The notes under the pieces were generated by a model. That model worked only from the letters and a program-made list of their open reading frames with translations. It made no database searches and had not been told where the DNA came from. 64,000 bases of DNA from CBDDEI01 sp965226775. GTDB taxonomy: Bacteria; Chloroflexota; Dehalococcoidia; SHYD01. Location of the stretch: the NCBI GenBank assembly GCA_965226775.1, contig CBDDEI010000002.1:1674001-1738000 (forward strand), written 5' to 3'. The position numbers and the translations under genes were made by a program. The first letter of the stretch is position 1. Each line of letters starts with the position of its first letter. This document shows, in pieces, positions 20,490 to 29,816 of this stretch.

Positions 20490-21695
20490 TTGGGTACTGA
20501 AAATTGGATAGGCGTTGGCCTATTACTCCTAAGTCTAGCTATTATCGAATTCACGTCGATAGCTGAAGTCGCACTGGCGCGGATTCCTCGCTTTACACGC
20601 GTGCATAGAGATGCCGCCACGCAGACCGATAGTCCACTTGCGTGGGTAGCGGAGCGGCGAAAATACTTACCCCTTACGCTTCTTACGCTGAAAACGGGGG
20701 GGGTTATCTTTGCCGGCAGCATGGCAGGATGGCTCCTCTACCAGGCACAAGGCCTGGGTTGGGAGAGCTTGCTCATAGGAACGGCGCTCTGCCTGGCGGC
20801 CCTGGTCGTTTTGCAGATCGCCCTCACATCCCTGGCGTCTACCAACCCGGAGCGCGCCATGCTCATCGTGCACTTCCCCCTACGCATGTTGGATAGGTTG
20901 TTGCATCCCGTCACGTTGCTCTACGGTAAACTCGGCGCAACAGCAGAAGAGATAGGGGAGTCGGGAGAAGTCCTGGAACCTCAGGAGCGGGAGATGATCC
21001 GCGGTATTATCGGCTTGGACTCCACCATGGTGCGAGAGATCATGATACCCCGCCCAGATATCGTGGCTGCGGAGGCGGACGACCTTCTAGCCAGCGGCGT
21101 TGACCTCATCATCCAACACGGCGTGAGCCGCATCCCCATCTACGAAGAAACCATCGACGATATCGTGGGCGTGGTCTATGCCAAGGACCTGCTGAAAGCA
21201 TTGCACCAGGCCGGTGCGCCTACCACCCTGCGGTCGCTGGCCCGCCGTGCCCACTTCGTCCCCGAATCCAAGAAAATAGACGACCTTCTGAAGGAGTTCA
21301 GGGAGAACCATATCCACATGGCTGTGGCAGTGGACGAATATGGCGGCACCGCGGGTCTTGTCTCCTTGGAAGACCTGCTGGAAGAGATTGTGGGCGACAT
21401 TGAGGACGAGCACGACCGCACGGAACGATCCATTCAGCGCGTCAGTGACGACGAAGCGGTGCTGGACGCCCGGGTTAGCATTGCAGACATGAACGAGCTT
21501 TTTGGCACCAAGATCGTCCAGGAAGACTTCTCTTCCGTGGGTGGTTTGGTCTATGCTCAGTTGGGTAAAATCCCCTCGGTGGGCGATGAAGTTAGCGTAA
21601 ACGGCCTGACCATCTCCGTAGTTTCCACCACTGGGCGGCGTATCCGCAAAGTACGTGCGCTGCACCGGCAGGAAGCCCCGGAGGAGCGGGCCTAG
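20490..21695 (+). CDS. CorC/HlyC-family (CNNM) transporter
   Basis: 401 residues: DUF21 membrane domain (3-4 helices, starting LLLLSLAIIEFTSIAEVALA), a CBS pair (VREIMIPRPDIV ... VYAKDLLKAL, and HMAVAVDEYGGTAGLVSLED), and the C-terminal CorC_HlyC transporter-associated domain (VLDARVSIADMNELFG to the end). Family members are linked to Mg2+ or Co2+ efflux. The predicted start is TTG 20490. The proximity to glmU suggests co-transcription. Confidence 0.88.
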   Translation: MGTENWIGVGLLLLSLAIIEFTSIAEVALARIPRFTRVHRDAATQTDSPLAWVAERRKYLPLTLLTLKTGGVIFAGSMAGWLLYQAQGLGWESLLIGTALCLAALVVLQIALTSLASTNPERAMLIVHFPLRMLDRLLHPVTLLYGKLGATAEEIGESGEVLEPQEREMIRGIIGLDSTMVREIMIPRPDIVAAEADDLLASGVDLIIQHGVSRIPIYEETIDDIVGVVYAKDLLKALHQAGAPTTLRSLARRAHFVPESKKIDDLLKEFRENHIHMAVAVDEYGGTAGLVSLEDLLEEIVGDIEDEHDRTERSIQRVSDDEAVLDARVSIADMNELFGTKIVQEDFSSVGGLVYAQLGKIPSVGDEVSVNGLTISVVSTTGRRIRKVRALHRQEAPEERA

Positions 21696-21744
21696 CTAGC
21701 CCTCTCGTCAAAGCTAACCTCAACCTTCGCTCGAAAGGTTTACC

Positions 21745-22494
21745 ATGCCAGAAGACCTATCAGGTAAGGCTGCCCTGGTAACGGGCGCGTCCCGCGGCAT
21801 TGGCCGCGCGGTGGCGCTGGAGCTTGCCCGCCGCGGCGCAAAGGTCGCCGTGAACTACGTGAGCCAGCGGGATGCCGCGGACCAAGTGGTGGCCGACATA
21901 AAGGCGCTGGGGCCGGAAGCAATCGCGCTCCAGGCTGATGTGGGAGACGCCGCCGCTGTGGAGGCCATGATCAAGACGGCTCAAGAGCAGTGGGGCGCCA
22001 TAGATATCCTGGTGAACAACGCCGGCTTCGCCCGGGACGGCCTGCTCGTACGCATGGCGCAGGAGGACTGGGACGCCGTGCTCCGTACCCATCTTACCGG
22101 CGCGTTCCTCTGCTCTCAGGGCGTCCTTCGCAACATGATGCGTAATCGCTGGGGCCGCATCGTCAACATGTCCTCCATTATCGGCCTGCGCGGCAACGCG
22201 GGGCAGGTGAACTACGCCACCGCTAAGGCGGGCCTCATCGGCTTCACCAAGAGTCTTGCCAAAGAGGTGGCCTCCCGCAACATCACCGTGAACGCCCTGG
22301 CCCCCGGCTGGATCGAAACAGACATGGTAGCGGGAACCTCCGAAGAGCTGCGTAAAGGTGCGATGGAGCGGGTGCCCGTCGGACGGTTCGGGACGCCGGA
22401 GGAGGTAGCCAGACTGGTGGCCTTCCTGGCAAGCGACGACGGCAGCTACATCACTGGCCAGGTCATCAGCATTGATGGGGGAATGGTGCTATAG
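21745..22494 (+). CDS. fabG: 3-oxoacyl-ACP reductase FabG-like
   Basis: 249-residue SDR close to FabG: TGASRGIGRAVALELARRGA, DILVNNAGFARDGLLVRM, VNMSSIIGLRGNAGQVNYATAKAG (catalytic Ser and Tyr-x3-Lys) and the end GQVISIDGGMVL. NADPH-dependent reduction of beta-ketoacyl-ACP in fatty acid synthesis. It is followed 100 bp later by an acyl-CoA carboxylase subunit, consistent with lipid metabolism, although no other fab gene is adjacent. Confidence 0.92.
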   Translation: MPEDLSGKAALVTGASRGIGRAVALELARRGAKVAVNYVSQRDAADQVVADIKALGPEAIALQADVGDAAAVEAMIKTAQEQWGAIDILVNNAGFARDGLLVRMAQEDWDAVLRTHLTGAFLCSQGVLRNMMRNRWGRIVNMSSIIGLRGNAGQVNYATAKAGLIGFTKSLAKEVASRNITVNALAPGWIETDMVAGTSEELRKGAMERVPVGRFGTPEEVARLVAFLASDDGSYITGQVISIDGGMVL

Positions 22495-22596
22495 TGCTCT
22501 TATTGCCTCACAATTTTGGTATATTTACATTAGCAGCAACTTCCGCTAACCCCGTCACTTCCCTTTGCATCTCGTTGTTTTAATGAGTAGATCACT

Positions 22597-24146
22597 ATGT
22601 CACTGACAGATAAGGTCGAAGACCTCGCACTCCTGCGAGAGCAGGGCAAACTTGGCGGCGGCCAGCAGCGCATTGATGCCCAGCACAGTCGCGGCAAGCT
22701 CACTGCTCGCGAGCGGCTGGAGCTCCTTCTTGACCCGGGCTCCTTCCAGGAACTAGACGCCTTTGTGATGCACCGCTCGGAGGAGTTTGGCACCGGCAAC
22801 CAGCGCTATCTAGGCGATGCTGTGGTCACTGGGTACGGCCGGATTGACGGCCGCACCGTGTATGTCTTTTCCCAGGACTTCACCGTCTTTGGCGGTTCTC
22901 TCTCCGAAGTGGTGGCCGCAAAAATCTGCAAGACCATGGACTTGGCCGTGAAGAACGGCGCTCCCATCATCGGCCTGGCCGACTCAGGTGGCGCGCGCAT
23001 CCAGGAAGGCGTGTCCAGCCTGGCGGGCTACGGCGATATCTTCCTGCGCAACGTTACGGCCTCCGGCGTGGTGCCTCAGATATCGGTGATTATGGGCCCC
23101 AGCGCAGGCGGCGCGGTCTATTCTCCTGCGCTGACCGACTTTGTTTTCATGGTGGAAGGCACCGGCCAGATGTATATCACCGGTCCGGATGTCATAAAAG
23201 CGGTCACAGGTGAAGAAGTCACCCATGAAGAGCTGGGCGGCGCGCTCAGTCACGCGACCCGTAGCGGCGTGGCCCACTTCTCCATCGCCGGCGAGGAGGA
23301 ATGCCTGCGCACCGTTGCCCGGCTCCTCTCCTTTATCCCGTCTCACAACATGCAGGAGCCGCCGGCCATTGAGCCTACCGACGATTCCTATAGGGAGGCC
23401 CCGGACCTCATAGACCTGGTGCCCGACGACCCCAACCAGCCCTATGACATGCGGGAGGTCATCAAACGAGTGGTGGACCATGGCGACTTCCTGGAAGTGC
23501 ACGAGCGGTACGCGCCCAACATGGTGGTTGGGCTAGCCAGAATGGCAGGCCGTCCCGTAGGCATCGTGGGGCAGCAGCCCATGTACCTTGCCGGCGTCAT
23601 CGATATCGATTCCTCTATCAAGGCGGCCCGCTTTGTCCGCTTCTGCGATGCCTTCAACATTCCCATCATCACTTTTGTGGATGTGCCGGGCTTCATGCCG
23701 GGGACAGCTCAGGAGTACGGCGGCATCATCCGCCAGGGCGCAAAGCTCATTTATGCCTACGCCGAGGCTACTGTGCCCAAGATAAGTATCATCACCCGTA
23801 AGGCTTACGGCGGCGCATACCTGGTCATGGGTTCCAAGCACCTCCGCGGCGACATCAACCTGGCGTGGCCCTCCGCAGAGATTGCGGTGATGGGCGCGGA
23901 GGGCGCGGTGAACGTCATCTTTAGGGAGCAGATAAGCCGCTCTTCCGATCCAGATGCGACGCGTAAGGAGCTCGTGGCGGACTACCAGAACCGGTTAGCA
24001 ACCCGTACATCGCCGCAGGGCGCGGCTACATCGACGATGTCATCGATCCCCGGCAGACAAGGACTAAAGTCAACGCCGCCCTGGACATGCTCCGTAACAA
24101 GCGGGACACCCTGCCCCCCAAGAAACACGGCAACATTCCCCTTTAG
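22597..24146 (+). CDS. Acyl-CoA carboxylase carboxyltransferase subunit (frameshifted)
   Basis: About 516 residues after repair, matching propionyl-/methylmalonyl-CoA carboxylase carboxyltransferases: QHSRGKLTARERLELLLDPG, SQDFTVFGGSLSE, SGGARIQEGVSSLAGYG, GPSAGGAVYSPALTDF and DVPGFMPGTAQEYGGIIRQGAK. The frame breaks at TT 23995-23996; one extra T restores the usual ending (NRFSNPYIAAGRGYIDDVID, then RDTLPPKKHGNIPL) and stops at TAG 24144-24146. Without repair the frame runs to 24216 as unrelated residues. The biotin carboxylase and biotin carrier partners are not in the window, so acetyl-CoA versus propionyl-CoA specificity is undecided. Confidence 0.9.
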
Positions 24147-24238
24147 CCGTAACCTATACGGCCAAACCGGCAACGTCTTGGTCCATACACTCCTGACAAC
24201 ATTCAGCCGCGGCTAGGCGACAAGTAAGAGACCGCGCC

Positions 24239-24907
24239 ATGAGTCAGCCAATGCCTGCCACAACGCCCACCACGGGCAACGTACTGCTTGAAGTGCAGGA
24301 TGTGTGGAAGGCCTTCGGTAAGCTTCCGGTGCTCAAAGGAATCGGCCTGGAAGTGCGCGCGGGAGAAGTAGTCGCCATTGTCGGAGAGAACGGCAGCGGT
24401 AAGACCACCCTTATGAAGATTCTGGTCGGCTTGGAGCGTGCCGACCGCGGCAACTATCTTATGCGCGGCCGTATCGGTTACTGTCCCCAGTCCCTGGAGC
24501 TGCTGGGAGGCTTAACGGTGTCAGAGAACCTTATCCTCTTCGGCGCTGCCTACGGCATCCCGAACAATGTCCTGAGAGACACCGGGCGCTACTACTTGGA
24601 ACGCTTCCGCTACACCCAGTATGTGGACACCATCTGCAATAACCTCAGCGGCGGCACGAAACAGAAGCTCAACCTTACCATCGCCCTGCTCCACTCGCCA
24701 GACCTGCTCTTGCTGGACGAGCCCTACCAGGGCTTTGACTACGAGACCTTCCTCAACTTTGCCGGCTTGCTTCACGAACTACGAGAGCAGGGCAAAGCGG
24801 TGGTCACTATCTCCCACTTGATCACCGCAGACTTAGGAATAGACCGCATCCTGGAGCTGCAGGACGGGATAGTCAATGAACAGTCAGAGACTAACCACCG
24901 CATTTGA
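24239..24907 (+). CDS. ABC transporter ATP-binding protein
   Basis: 222 residues: Walker A GENGSGKTTLMK, signature LSGGTKQKLNL (a variant of LSGGQ), Walker B LLLLDEP, and the H-loop in TISHLI. The YCPQSLELLGGLTVSENL Q-loop region fits ABC-2-type exporters. It overlaps the fusion permease gene by 32 nt and must act with it. Confidence 0.92.
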   Translation: MSQPMPATTPTTGNVLLEVQDVWKAFGKLPVLKGIGLEVRAGEVVAIVGENGSGKTTLMKILVGLERADRGNYLMRGRIGYCPQSLELLGGLTVSENLILFGAAYGIPNNVLRDTGRYYLERFRYTQYVDTICNNLSGGTKQKLNLTIALLHSPDLLLLDEPYQGFDYETFLNFAGLLHELREQGKAVVTISHLITADLGIDRILELQDGIVNEQSETNHRI

Positions 24908-26273
24908 GATGAGCACCAGGGAGTTCCTGCGAAGGCGGGGCATGCTCTCTATCATTATCCTTGTGCCCATTGTGGGGTTTGGGCTCATCTATCTAGGTCT
25001 CCCCAGAACGCCCGCATCACTGGAAGCCATAGAAAACGGGGTTAAAGTCACCGTTGAGATGAACCAGGTGGAACTCTTCAGCGGTTTTGGCGCGCTAAGC
25101 TTTGTGGGGCTGCTTTCCGGCGTGGTGGGCCTCTATCTCATGCGCAGCGCGCTCACTGCGGACCGTCGCTTACGAGTGGCCGGCTTCGCTGCAGCGGAGT
25201 TGCTGACCGCCCGGCTCACCTTGCTCGTACTCGTGGACGCTGCCCTCGCAGCATTCCTGGTGCTCATCACGTCACTCTTCGCGCCACCGCAGCAGCTTAT
25301 CCCCTTCTACATCGCTATTTTCTTTGCGGCAGTACTCTACAGCTTCTACGGCGCGCTCTTTGCCCTCTTTATCAGAAACGAGATGGGGGGTATCCTAGCT
25401 ATAACCTTCTTGGCAAACATTGATGTTGGCTACCTTCAACTCCCCGGCTACTCCACCGTCCTTGAGGAATGGTGGATTAAACTGTTGCCTGGTTATTTCC
25501 CGGTGCAGCTCGCTATTGATGCAGCCTTCACCGACACTGCGGAGCTGTTCCTAACCTCCCTCTGGGCCATCCCTCATGGCTTAATGATTGCAGGCTTTAT
25601 GCTTGGCGCTTACCAGCAGGCAACGGAGATACGCCCCTTCATGCCGGAGGAGTCTGGGCGCCGCTTTGGCAAGTTGCTGCTGTTTGGCATTGGAGCAGGG
25701 CTGCTCACAGCAGCAGGCGTTTTCGGCTATCTCTACGCCAGCGCTCAACCGCCAGTGGTTCAGACGGACGGCAGAGTGGATGCGCCTTCCGCGCAAGTCA
25801 TTCCCTTGGTAAGCGGACGCATCCGGGAGCTTCGCGTCCAAGAGGGACAACCGGTAGCGGAAGGAGCAATCGTGGCGTGGCTAGAGGACGAGATTTCGCA
25901 GCGAACCTTACCTGTCCGTGCTCCGATAACCGGGCAGGTCACCAGCCTGCCTGTACGGCAAGGTGAAAACATCGTGCAAGGAAGCCCATTAGCCACTATC
26001 CACGACCTTGCCAGGCTAGAGGTCCGCTTAGAAGTGGCGGAGACAGACATAGCCCGCATTGCTGAAGGACAGCGGGTGGAGCTGAACTTTGCCTCGTTGG
26101 ACGCCAAGGTAATCACCACGGTGCGGGAGATTGGTACGGAGCCTCTACCTGCTGAGCCCGGCACCACAGAGACTACCAAACGTATCCGCAAGTATGCTGT
26201 AAAGGTCTACTTACCGGACCCAGACCCCCGTCTGCGCCTAGACATGGCGGTGCAAGGGAAGATTTACTACTAA
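24876..26273 (+). CDS. ABC-2-type permease fused to an HlyD/lipoyl-like adaptor domain
   Basis: 465 residues in two parts. Residues 1 to about 290 look like an ABC-2 permease with about 6 membrane segments (LSIIILVPIVGFGLIYLGL, FVGLLSGVVGLYLMRSAL, IPFYIAIFFAAVLYSFYGAL) plus a final helix LLLFGIGAGLLTAAGVFGYL. Residues ~295-465 are extracytoplasmic HlyD/barrel-sandwich sequence: QVIPLVSGRIRELRVQEGQP, VRAPITGQVTSLPVRQGE, then a beta-barrel part ending LRLDMAVQGKIYY. Permease and membrane-fusion adaptor are normally separate genes, so this is an unusual one-chain form. The long coiled-coil hairpin of typical HlyD is absent. Substrate unknown. Confidence 0.8.
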   Translation: MNSQRLTTAFEMSTREFLRRRGMLSIIILVPIVGFGLIYLGLPRTPASLEAIENGVKVTVEMNQVELFSGFGALSFVGLLSGVVGLYLMRSALTADRRLRVAGFAAAELLTARLTLLVLVDAALAAFLVLITSLFAPPQQLIPFYIAIFFAAVLYSFYGALFALFIRNEMGGILAITFLANIDVGYLQLPGYSTVLEEWWIKLLPGYFPVQLAIDAAFTDTAELFLTSLWAIPHGLMIAGFMLGAYQQATEIRPFMPEESGRRFGKLLLFGIGAGLLTAAGVFGYLYASAQPPVVQTDGRVDAPSAQVIPLVSGRIRELRVQEGQPVAEGAIVAWLEDEISQRTLPVRAPITGQVTSLPVRQGENIVQGSPLATIHDLARLEVRLEVAETDIARIAEGQRVELNFASLDAKVITTVREIGTEPLPAEPGTTETTKRIRKYAVKVYLPDPDPRLRLDMAVQGKIYY

Positions 26274-26301
26274 ATCAATCAAGTAGCCAGACTTGGCATC
26301 A

Positions 26302-26331
26302 TTGAAAGAAGCTACCTATTTGCAGTACAAT
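26302..26331 (+). promoter_or_regulatory. Predicted sigma-70-type promoter for korAB
   Basis: TTGAAA at 26302-26307 and TACAAT at 26326-26331, separated by 18 nt, 44 nt before the korA start. A GAGGAAGGA ribosome-binding site lies just before the ATG. Confidence 0.55.
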
Positions 26332-26374
26332 CTCTCTGCTCTCTTAAGGGAGCATAAATTGAGGAAGGACTTCT

Positions 26375-28222
26375 ATGGAATACAACTCTGACCTCACCTG
26401 GAGAGTAGGCGGCCCGCAGGGGGGTGGCATCAATGCCGCTGCCGAAACCTTTGCCAAGGCGCTGTCCAAGGGCGGTTACAAGCTCGTCATGAACATTGAG
26501 TATCACTCGAACATCATGGGCGAGCACAGCTACTACACCGTCCGTGTAAGCGATACTGAGAGACGTAATCTTTCCGAGATGGTCCATGTGCTCATCGCAC
26601 TCGATGAAGAGACGATCTTGGGCAACCATCACAATGAATGGCCGACTCATCATGGCCATTTGCCCCAGATGGTTGAGGGTGGCGTTGTGATTTACGACGG
26701 CGCCCTTAAGCTTGACCTCTCCGACCAGCGCCAGGACCTCCACTACATTCCCGTTCCCTTTGACGACCTCCTTCGCAAAGTGCTCGAAGAAAAGGGACGC
26801 GCGAGTGAGTTCAATTCCCTGCGCATCATCGCCAATAGCGTAGCCGGCGGCGCTTCCGCCGCAGCGTTAGGCGTAGACTTGGGCCTTTACCAAAAGAGCT
26901 TCTATGGCGGCAGAGGTAGAGTTGCCCAACTGGCAGACGTGAACGCGGCTGCGGCAGAAGCCGGTTACAACTATGTTATGGCCGCGCTGAATAATGAGCA
27001 TGTCTTCAACCTAGTGCCGGTTGAGGCGCCAGCCACTCCCCCGCTCGTGGTCCGCGGTATCCATGCCGCAGCCTTGGCAAAACTCAAGGCCGGCCTGGCG
27101 TTCCAGAGCTACTACCCTATCAGCCCTGCTACTGATGAGAATGTCTACCTAGAAGCCAACGCCCGCGCCCAAGACCTGACCGTGGTGCAGGTAGAGGATG
27201 AGATCGCCGCCATCAACATGGCGGTTGGGGCAGCGCATGCAGGCGTACGCGTCTCCACCTCCACCTCCGGCCCGGGCTTCTGCCTAATGGTGGAGGGTGT
27301 GGGTTTCGCCAGCATCACGGAAGCGCCCGGCTTGGTGCTCTTCCTCTGGCAGCGCGGCGGCCCCAGTACAGGGCTGCCAACCCGCCACGAGCAGGCTGAC
27401 CTCGACCTTGTGCTGCATGCCGGTCACGGCGAGTTCCCCCACATGGTCGTAGCACCCGGCGATATCCCTCAAGTTGTGGAGGACTCGTACGAAGCCTTCA
27501 ACTGGGCAGACCGTTATCAGATGCCCGTTATTGTGATGGTGGACAAGAAGATCCAGGCCGGCTACACCACGGTAGACGACTTGGGCCTGGACAAGCTCCC
27601 GCCAATCGATCGTGGCGAGCTCTTCACCCCCAATGGCGACTACCTGCGCTACAAGTTCACTGATAACGGGATCTCTCCGCACTCGAACCCCGGCCAAGAA
27701 GGCGGCATCTTCTGGACCACTACGGACGAACACGACGAGCGCGGTCACATCACGGAAAGCTCCGAGAACCGCTACAAGATCATGAACAAGCGCATGGGTA
27801 AACTCGACCTTGCGATTAAAGAGATTCCTGCAGACCGCAAGATCGCGTTCTTTGGCCCGGAGACGGCGGACGTGACTTTTGTCGGCTGGGGCACCACTAA
27901 GGGCGCCATCCAAGATGTCATGCAGCTACTGGAAGAGCAGGACGGGCTCAAGAGCAACTTCCTGCAAGTGCGCTTGCTGCGACCCTTCCCCGTAGACGAG
28001 GTTACCGCTGTATTAAGCAAGGCAAAACGCACTATACTAGTAGAAGAGAATTATAGCGGCCAGCTTGGCGACCTAATACGGGCGGAGACCGGTATTAACA
28101 TGGACCAGCGCATAGTAAAATTTGATGGCAGGCCATTCTCAGAAGAAGAGTTGCTAGACGCGATTAGAACCGCACTAAAAGGGAGCGAGCAACGGGTTGC
28201 CCTCTCCCACTTCCTGCCGTAA
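26375..28222 (+). CDS. korA: 2-oxoglutarate/2-oxoacid:ferredoxin oxidoreductase, gamma-alpha subunit
   Basis: 615 residues with fused gamma (about 1-200, VGGPQGGGINAAAETFAKAL) and alpha domains (YYPISPATDEN, TSTSGPGFCLMVEGVGFASI, RGGPSTGLPTRHEQADL, and domain II from about 490). This gamma-alpha plus beta arrangement is the two-subunit KorAB/OFOR type. It converts 2-oxoglutarate (or another 2-oxoacid), CoA and oxidised ferredoxin to succinyl-CoA and CO2. The presence of TCA genes nearby favours 2-oxoglutarate, but pyruvate or branched acids cannot be excluded. 17 nt separate it from korB. Confidence 0.92.
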   Translation: MEYNSDLTWRVGGPQGGGINAAAETFAKALSKGGYKLVMNIEYHSNIMGEHSYYTVRVSDTERRNLSEMVHVLIALDEETILGNHHNEWPTHHGHLPQMVEGGVVIYDGALKLDLSDQRQDLHYIPVPFDDLLRKVLEEKGRASEFNSLRIIANSVAGGASAAALGVDLGLYQKSFYGGRGRVAQLADVNAAAAEAGYNYVMAALNNEHVFNLVPVEAPATPPLVVRGIHAAALAKLKAGLAFQSYYPISPATDENVYLEANARAQDLTVVQVEDEIAAINMAVGAAHAGVRVSTSTSGPGFCLMVEGVGFASITEAPGLVLFLWQRGGPSTGLPTRHEQADLDLVLHAGHGEFPHMVVAPGDIPQVVEDSYEAFNWADRYQMPVIVMVDKKIQAGYTTVDDLGLDKLPPIDRGELFTPNGDYLRYKFTDNGISPHSNPGQEGGIFWTTTDEHDERGHITESSENRYKIMNKRMGKLDLAIKEIPADRKIAFFGPETADVTFVGWGTTKGAIQDVMQLLEEQDGLKSNFLQVRLLRPFPVDEVTAVLSKAKRTILVEENYSGQLGDLIRAETGINMDQRIVKFDGRPFSEEELLDAIRTALKGSEQRVALSHFLP

Positions 28223-28239
28223 AGAAACGAGGTGAACTA

Positions 28240-29172
28240 GTGGTAGCCCAGACGTACACGAGCAAGGACTACAGGACGAACGTCCACAACACGTGGTGTC
28301 CTGGCTGTGGCGACTTCGGCATTCTGAACTCGATCCAGGCCGGCCTAGCCGAAATCCAGGTGCCGCCCCATATGGTGGCCGTGGTATCCGGCATTGGGTG
28401 CTCTGGCAAATCGCCGCACTACATCAATGCCTACGGCTTTCATACGCTCCACGGGCGCTCAGTGCCGGTGGCCGCCGGTATGAAGCTCGCCAACCCAGAG
28501 CTCACCGTGCTGGCCGTTGGCGGTGATGGCGATGGTTACGGGATTGGGGCCGGTTACTTTGTGAACGCCGGTCGCCGTAACGTCGACTTCACGTACTTGG
28601 TCTTTGACAACCAGGTTTACGGCCTCACCAAAGGCCAGGGCGCTCCTACTATGCAAAAGGGCCTCAAGGCCAAAGGCATGGCGGAAGCCGCTGTGCAGGA
28701 CAGCATCAACCCGCTGGCGGTGGCTATCGCCTCCGGCTACACCTTTGTAGCCAGGGGCTACGCCCTCCAGCCACGCTCCCTCAGCCAGCTCATCGCCCAA
28801 GCGGTGCGGCATCGCGGCTCGTCCTTTATCGATATTCTGCAAACCTGCCCGGTCTACAACGATATCCACGACAAAGACTGGTTCGGCGAAGTGCTGGACG
28901 GGACGCCCCGCATCTACCAACTTGACGACACTGATTACGACTCGAAAGTGAAAGACCCTACCGACGAGGAAGAGGTCATCGCCAAGAAAACCCAGGCCAT
29001 CACCAGGTCCTTTGAGTATGGCAAGCGCGTTCCCATTGGCGTGTTCTACGACATCGAGATCCCCACTTTTGAGGACCAGCTCAGCAAGGGACGAGAACGG
29101 GGCATGGACGCCATCATTAACCCCAACGTCTTTGACCGTGACCTCTCCGGGCTGATTAACAGCTTTAGGTAG
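28240..29172 (+). CDS. korB: 2-oxoacid:ferredoxin oxidoreductase, beta subunit
   Basis: 310 residues. TPP-binding core GGDGDGYGIGAGYFVNAGRR with NVDFTYLVFDNQVYGLTKGQ. Cysteines C20 and C23 in WCPGCGDF, C54 in GIGCSGKS and one in LQTCPVYN provide the single 4Fe-4S cluster expected for the two-subunit type. The start is GTG at 28240 after GAGGTG. It ends before two strong terminators. Confidence 0.94.
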   Translation: MVAQTYTSKDYRTNVHNTWCPGCGDFGILNSIQAGLAEIQVPPHMVAVVSGIGCSGKSPHYINAYGFHTLHGRSVPVAAGMKLANPELTVLAVGGDGDGYGIGAGYFVNAGRRNVDFTYLVFDNQVYGLTKGQGAPTMQKGLKAKGMAEAAVQDSINPLAVAIASGYTFVARGYALQPRSLSQLIAQAVRHRGSSFIDILQTCPVYNDIHDKDWFGEVLDGTPRIYQLDDTDYDSKVKDPTDEEEVIAKKTQAITRSFEYGKRVPIGVFYDIEIPTFEDQLSKGRERGMDAIINPNVFDRDLSGLINSFR

Positions 29173-29192
29173 AACAACAACCGAACAAAATA

Positions 29193-29220
29193 GAAGGGGA
29201 GCCGCAAGCGGCTCCCCTTC
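29193..29220 (+). terminator. Terminator downstream of korB
   Basis: 12-bp perfect stem GAAGGGGAGCCG / CGGCTCCCCTTC with a CAAG loop, 20 nt after the korB stop. Confidence 0.75.
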
Positions 29221-29226
29221 TACGCG

Positions 29227-29254
29227 AAGAGAGGCGGGTAAACCCGCCTCTCTT
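29227..29254. terminator. Second terminator hairpin between convergent genes
   Basis: 13-bp perfect stem AAGAGAGGCGGGT / ACCCGCCTCTCTT with a 2-base AA spacer, followed by GTTTGTCTGTTCTT. It lies 6 nt after the first hairpin and 20 nt before the end of the convergent Rieske beta gene, so it probably serves both directions. Confidence 0.75.
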
Positions 29255-29273
29255 GTTTGTCTGTTCTTAAACC

Positions 29274-29804
29274 CTAGAAGAACCCTGTAAAGTTCTTGTA
29301 GAGCATCACGCTCTGATCCAGGTAGATCTCGCGCTTGCACACCTTTAGAACGCCGTTCACCCGTCGCAGCGTATCAACACGCTTGCCGATGAAGGTGCTC
29401 TCCTCGTCCGAGAAGCGGTTGCGGTAGTACACAAACCGGCATCCTACGCGCACTTCGCCCGGCGTGGGGGAGTCCAGCACACGCACGTTGGAAACCAGGT
29501 GGGAAACCCGGGAGTAGGGCTCCTCCGCCCAGTGCATCCCAGATCGCACCTGCTTCACGCGTTTGGCCAGAGTGTCCTTGTCGTTATCGAACCAGGAGAT
29601 CTCCGGGCCTTCCATCGTGTTCTCTCGCTCAAGCTCCTTGGATGGAACGTTCCGCTTGATTGGCATCCGGTAGCGGACGTCCTCGGTAAAGACGTCGAGC
29701 CACTCTTCATACCGATGCTCATCCAGCAGATCGGCCTCGTGATAGAGAAAATCCTCTACCTCAAGCCGAAGGCGAATGCCCTCATCTGTCATACCTTGTA
29801 CCAC
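29274..29804 (-). CDS. Aromatic-ring-hydroxylating dioxygenase beta subunit
   Basis: 176 residues of the SnoaL/NTF2-like ring-hydroxylating beta subunit family: VEDFLYHEADLLDEHRYEEW, DVRYRMPIKRN, RVSHLVSNVRV and SFIGKR-type strands near the C-terminus (STFIGKRVDTLRRVNG). It has a structural role beside the Rieske alpha subunit. GTG at 29804 is well spaced behind AGGAGGA; an ATG 12 nt downstream is the alternative. Starts 12 nt after the alpha stop, so the pair is one operon. Confidence 0.88.
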   Translation of the reverse strand: MVQGMTDEGIRLRLEVEDFLYHEADLLDEHRYEEWLDVFTEDVRYRMPIKRNVPSKELERENTMEGPEISWFDNDKDTLAKRVKQVRSGMHWAEEPYSRVSHLVSNVRVLDSPTPGEVRVGCRFVYYRNRFSDEESTFIGKRVDTLRRVNGVLKVCKREIYLDQSVMLYKNFTGFF

Positions 29805-29816
29805 TCTCGGCTCCTC

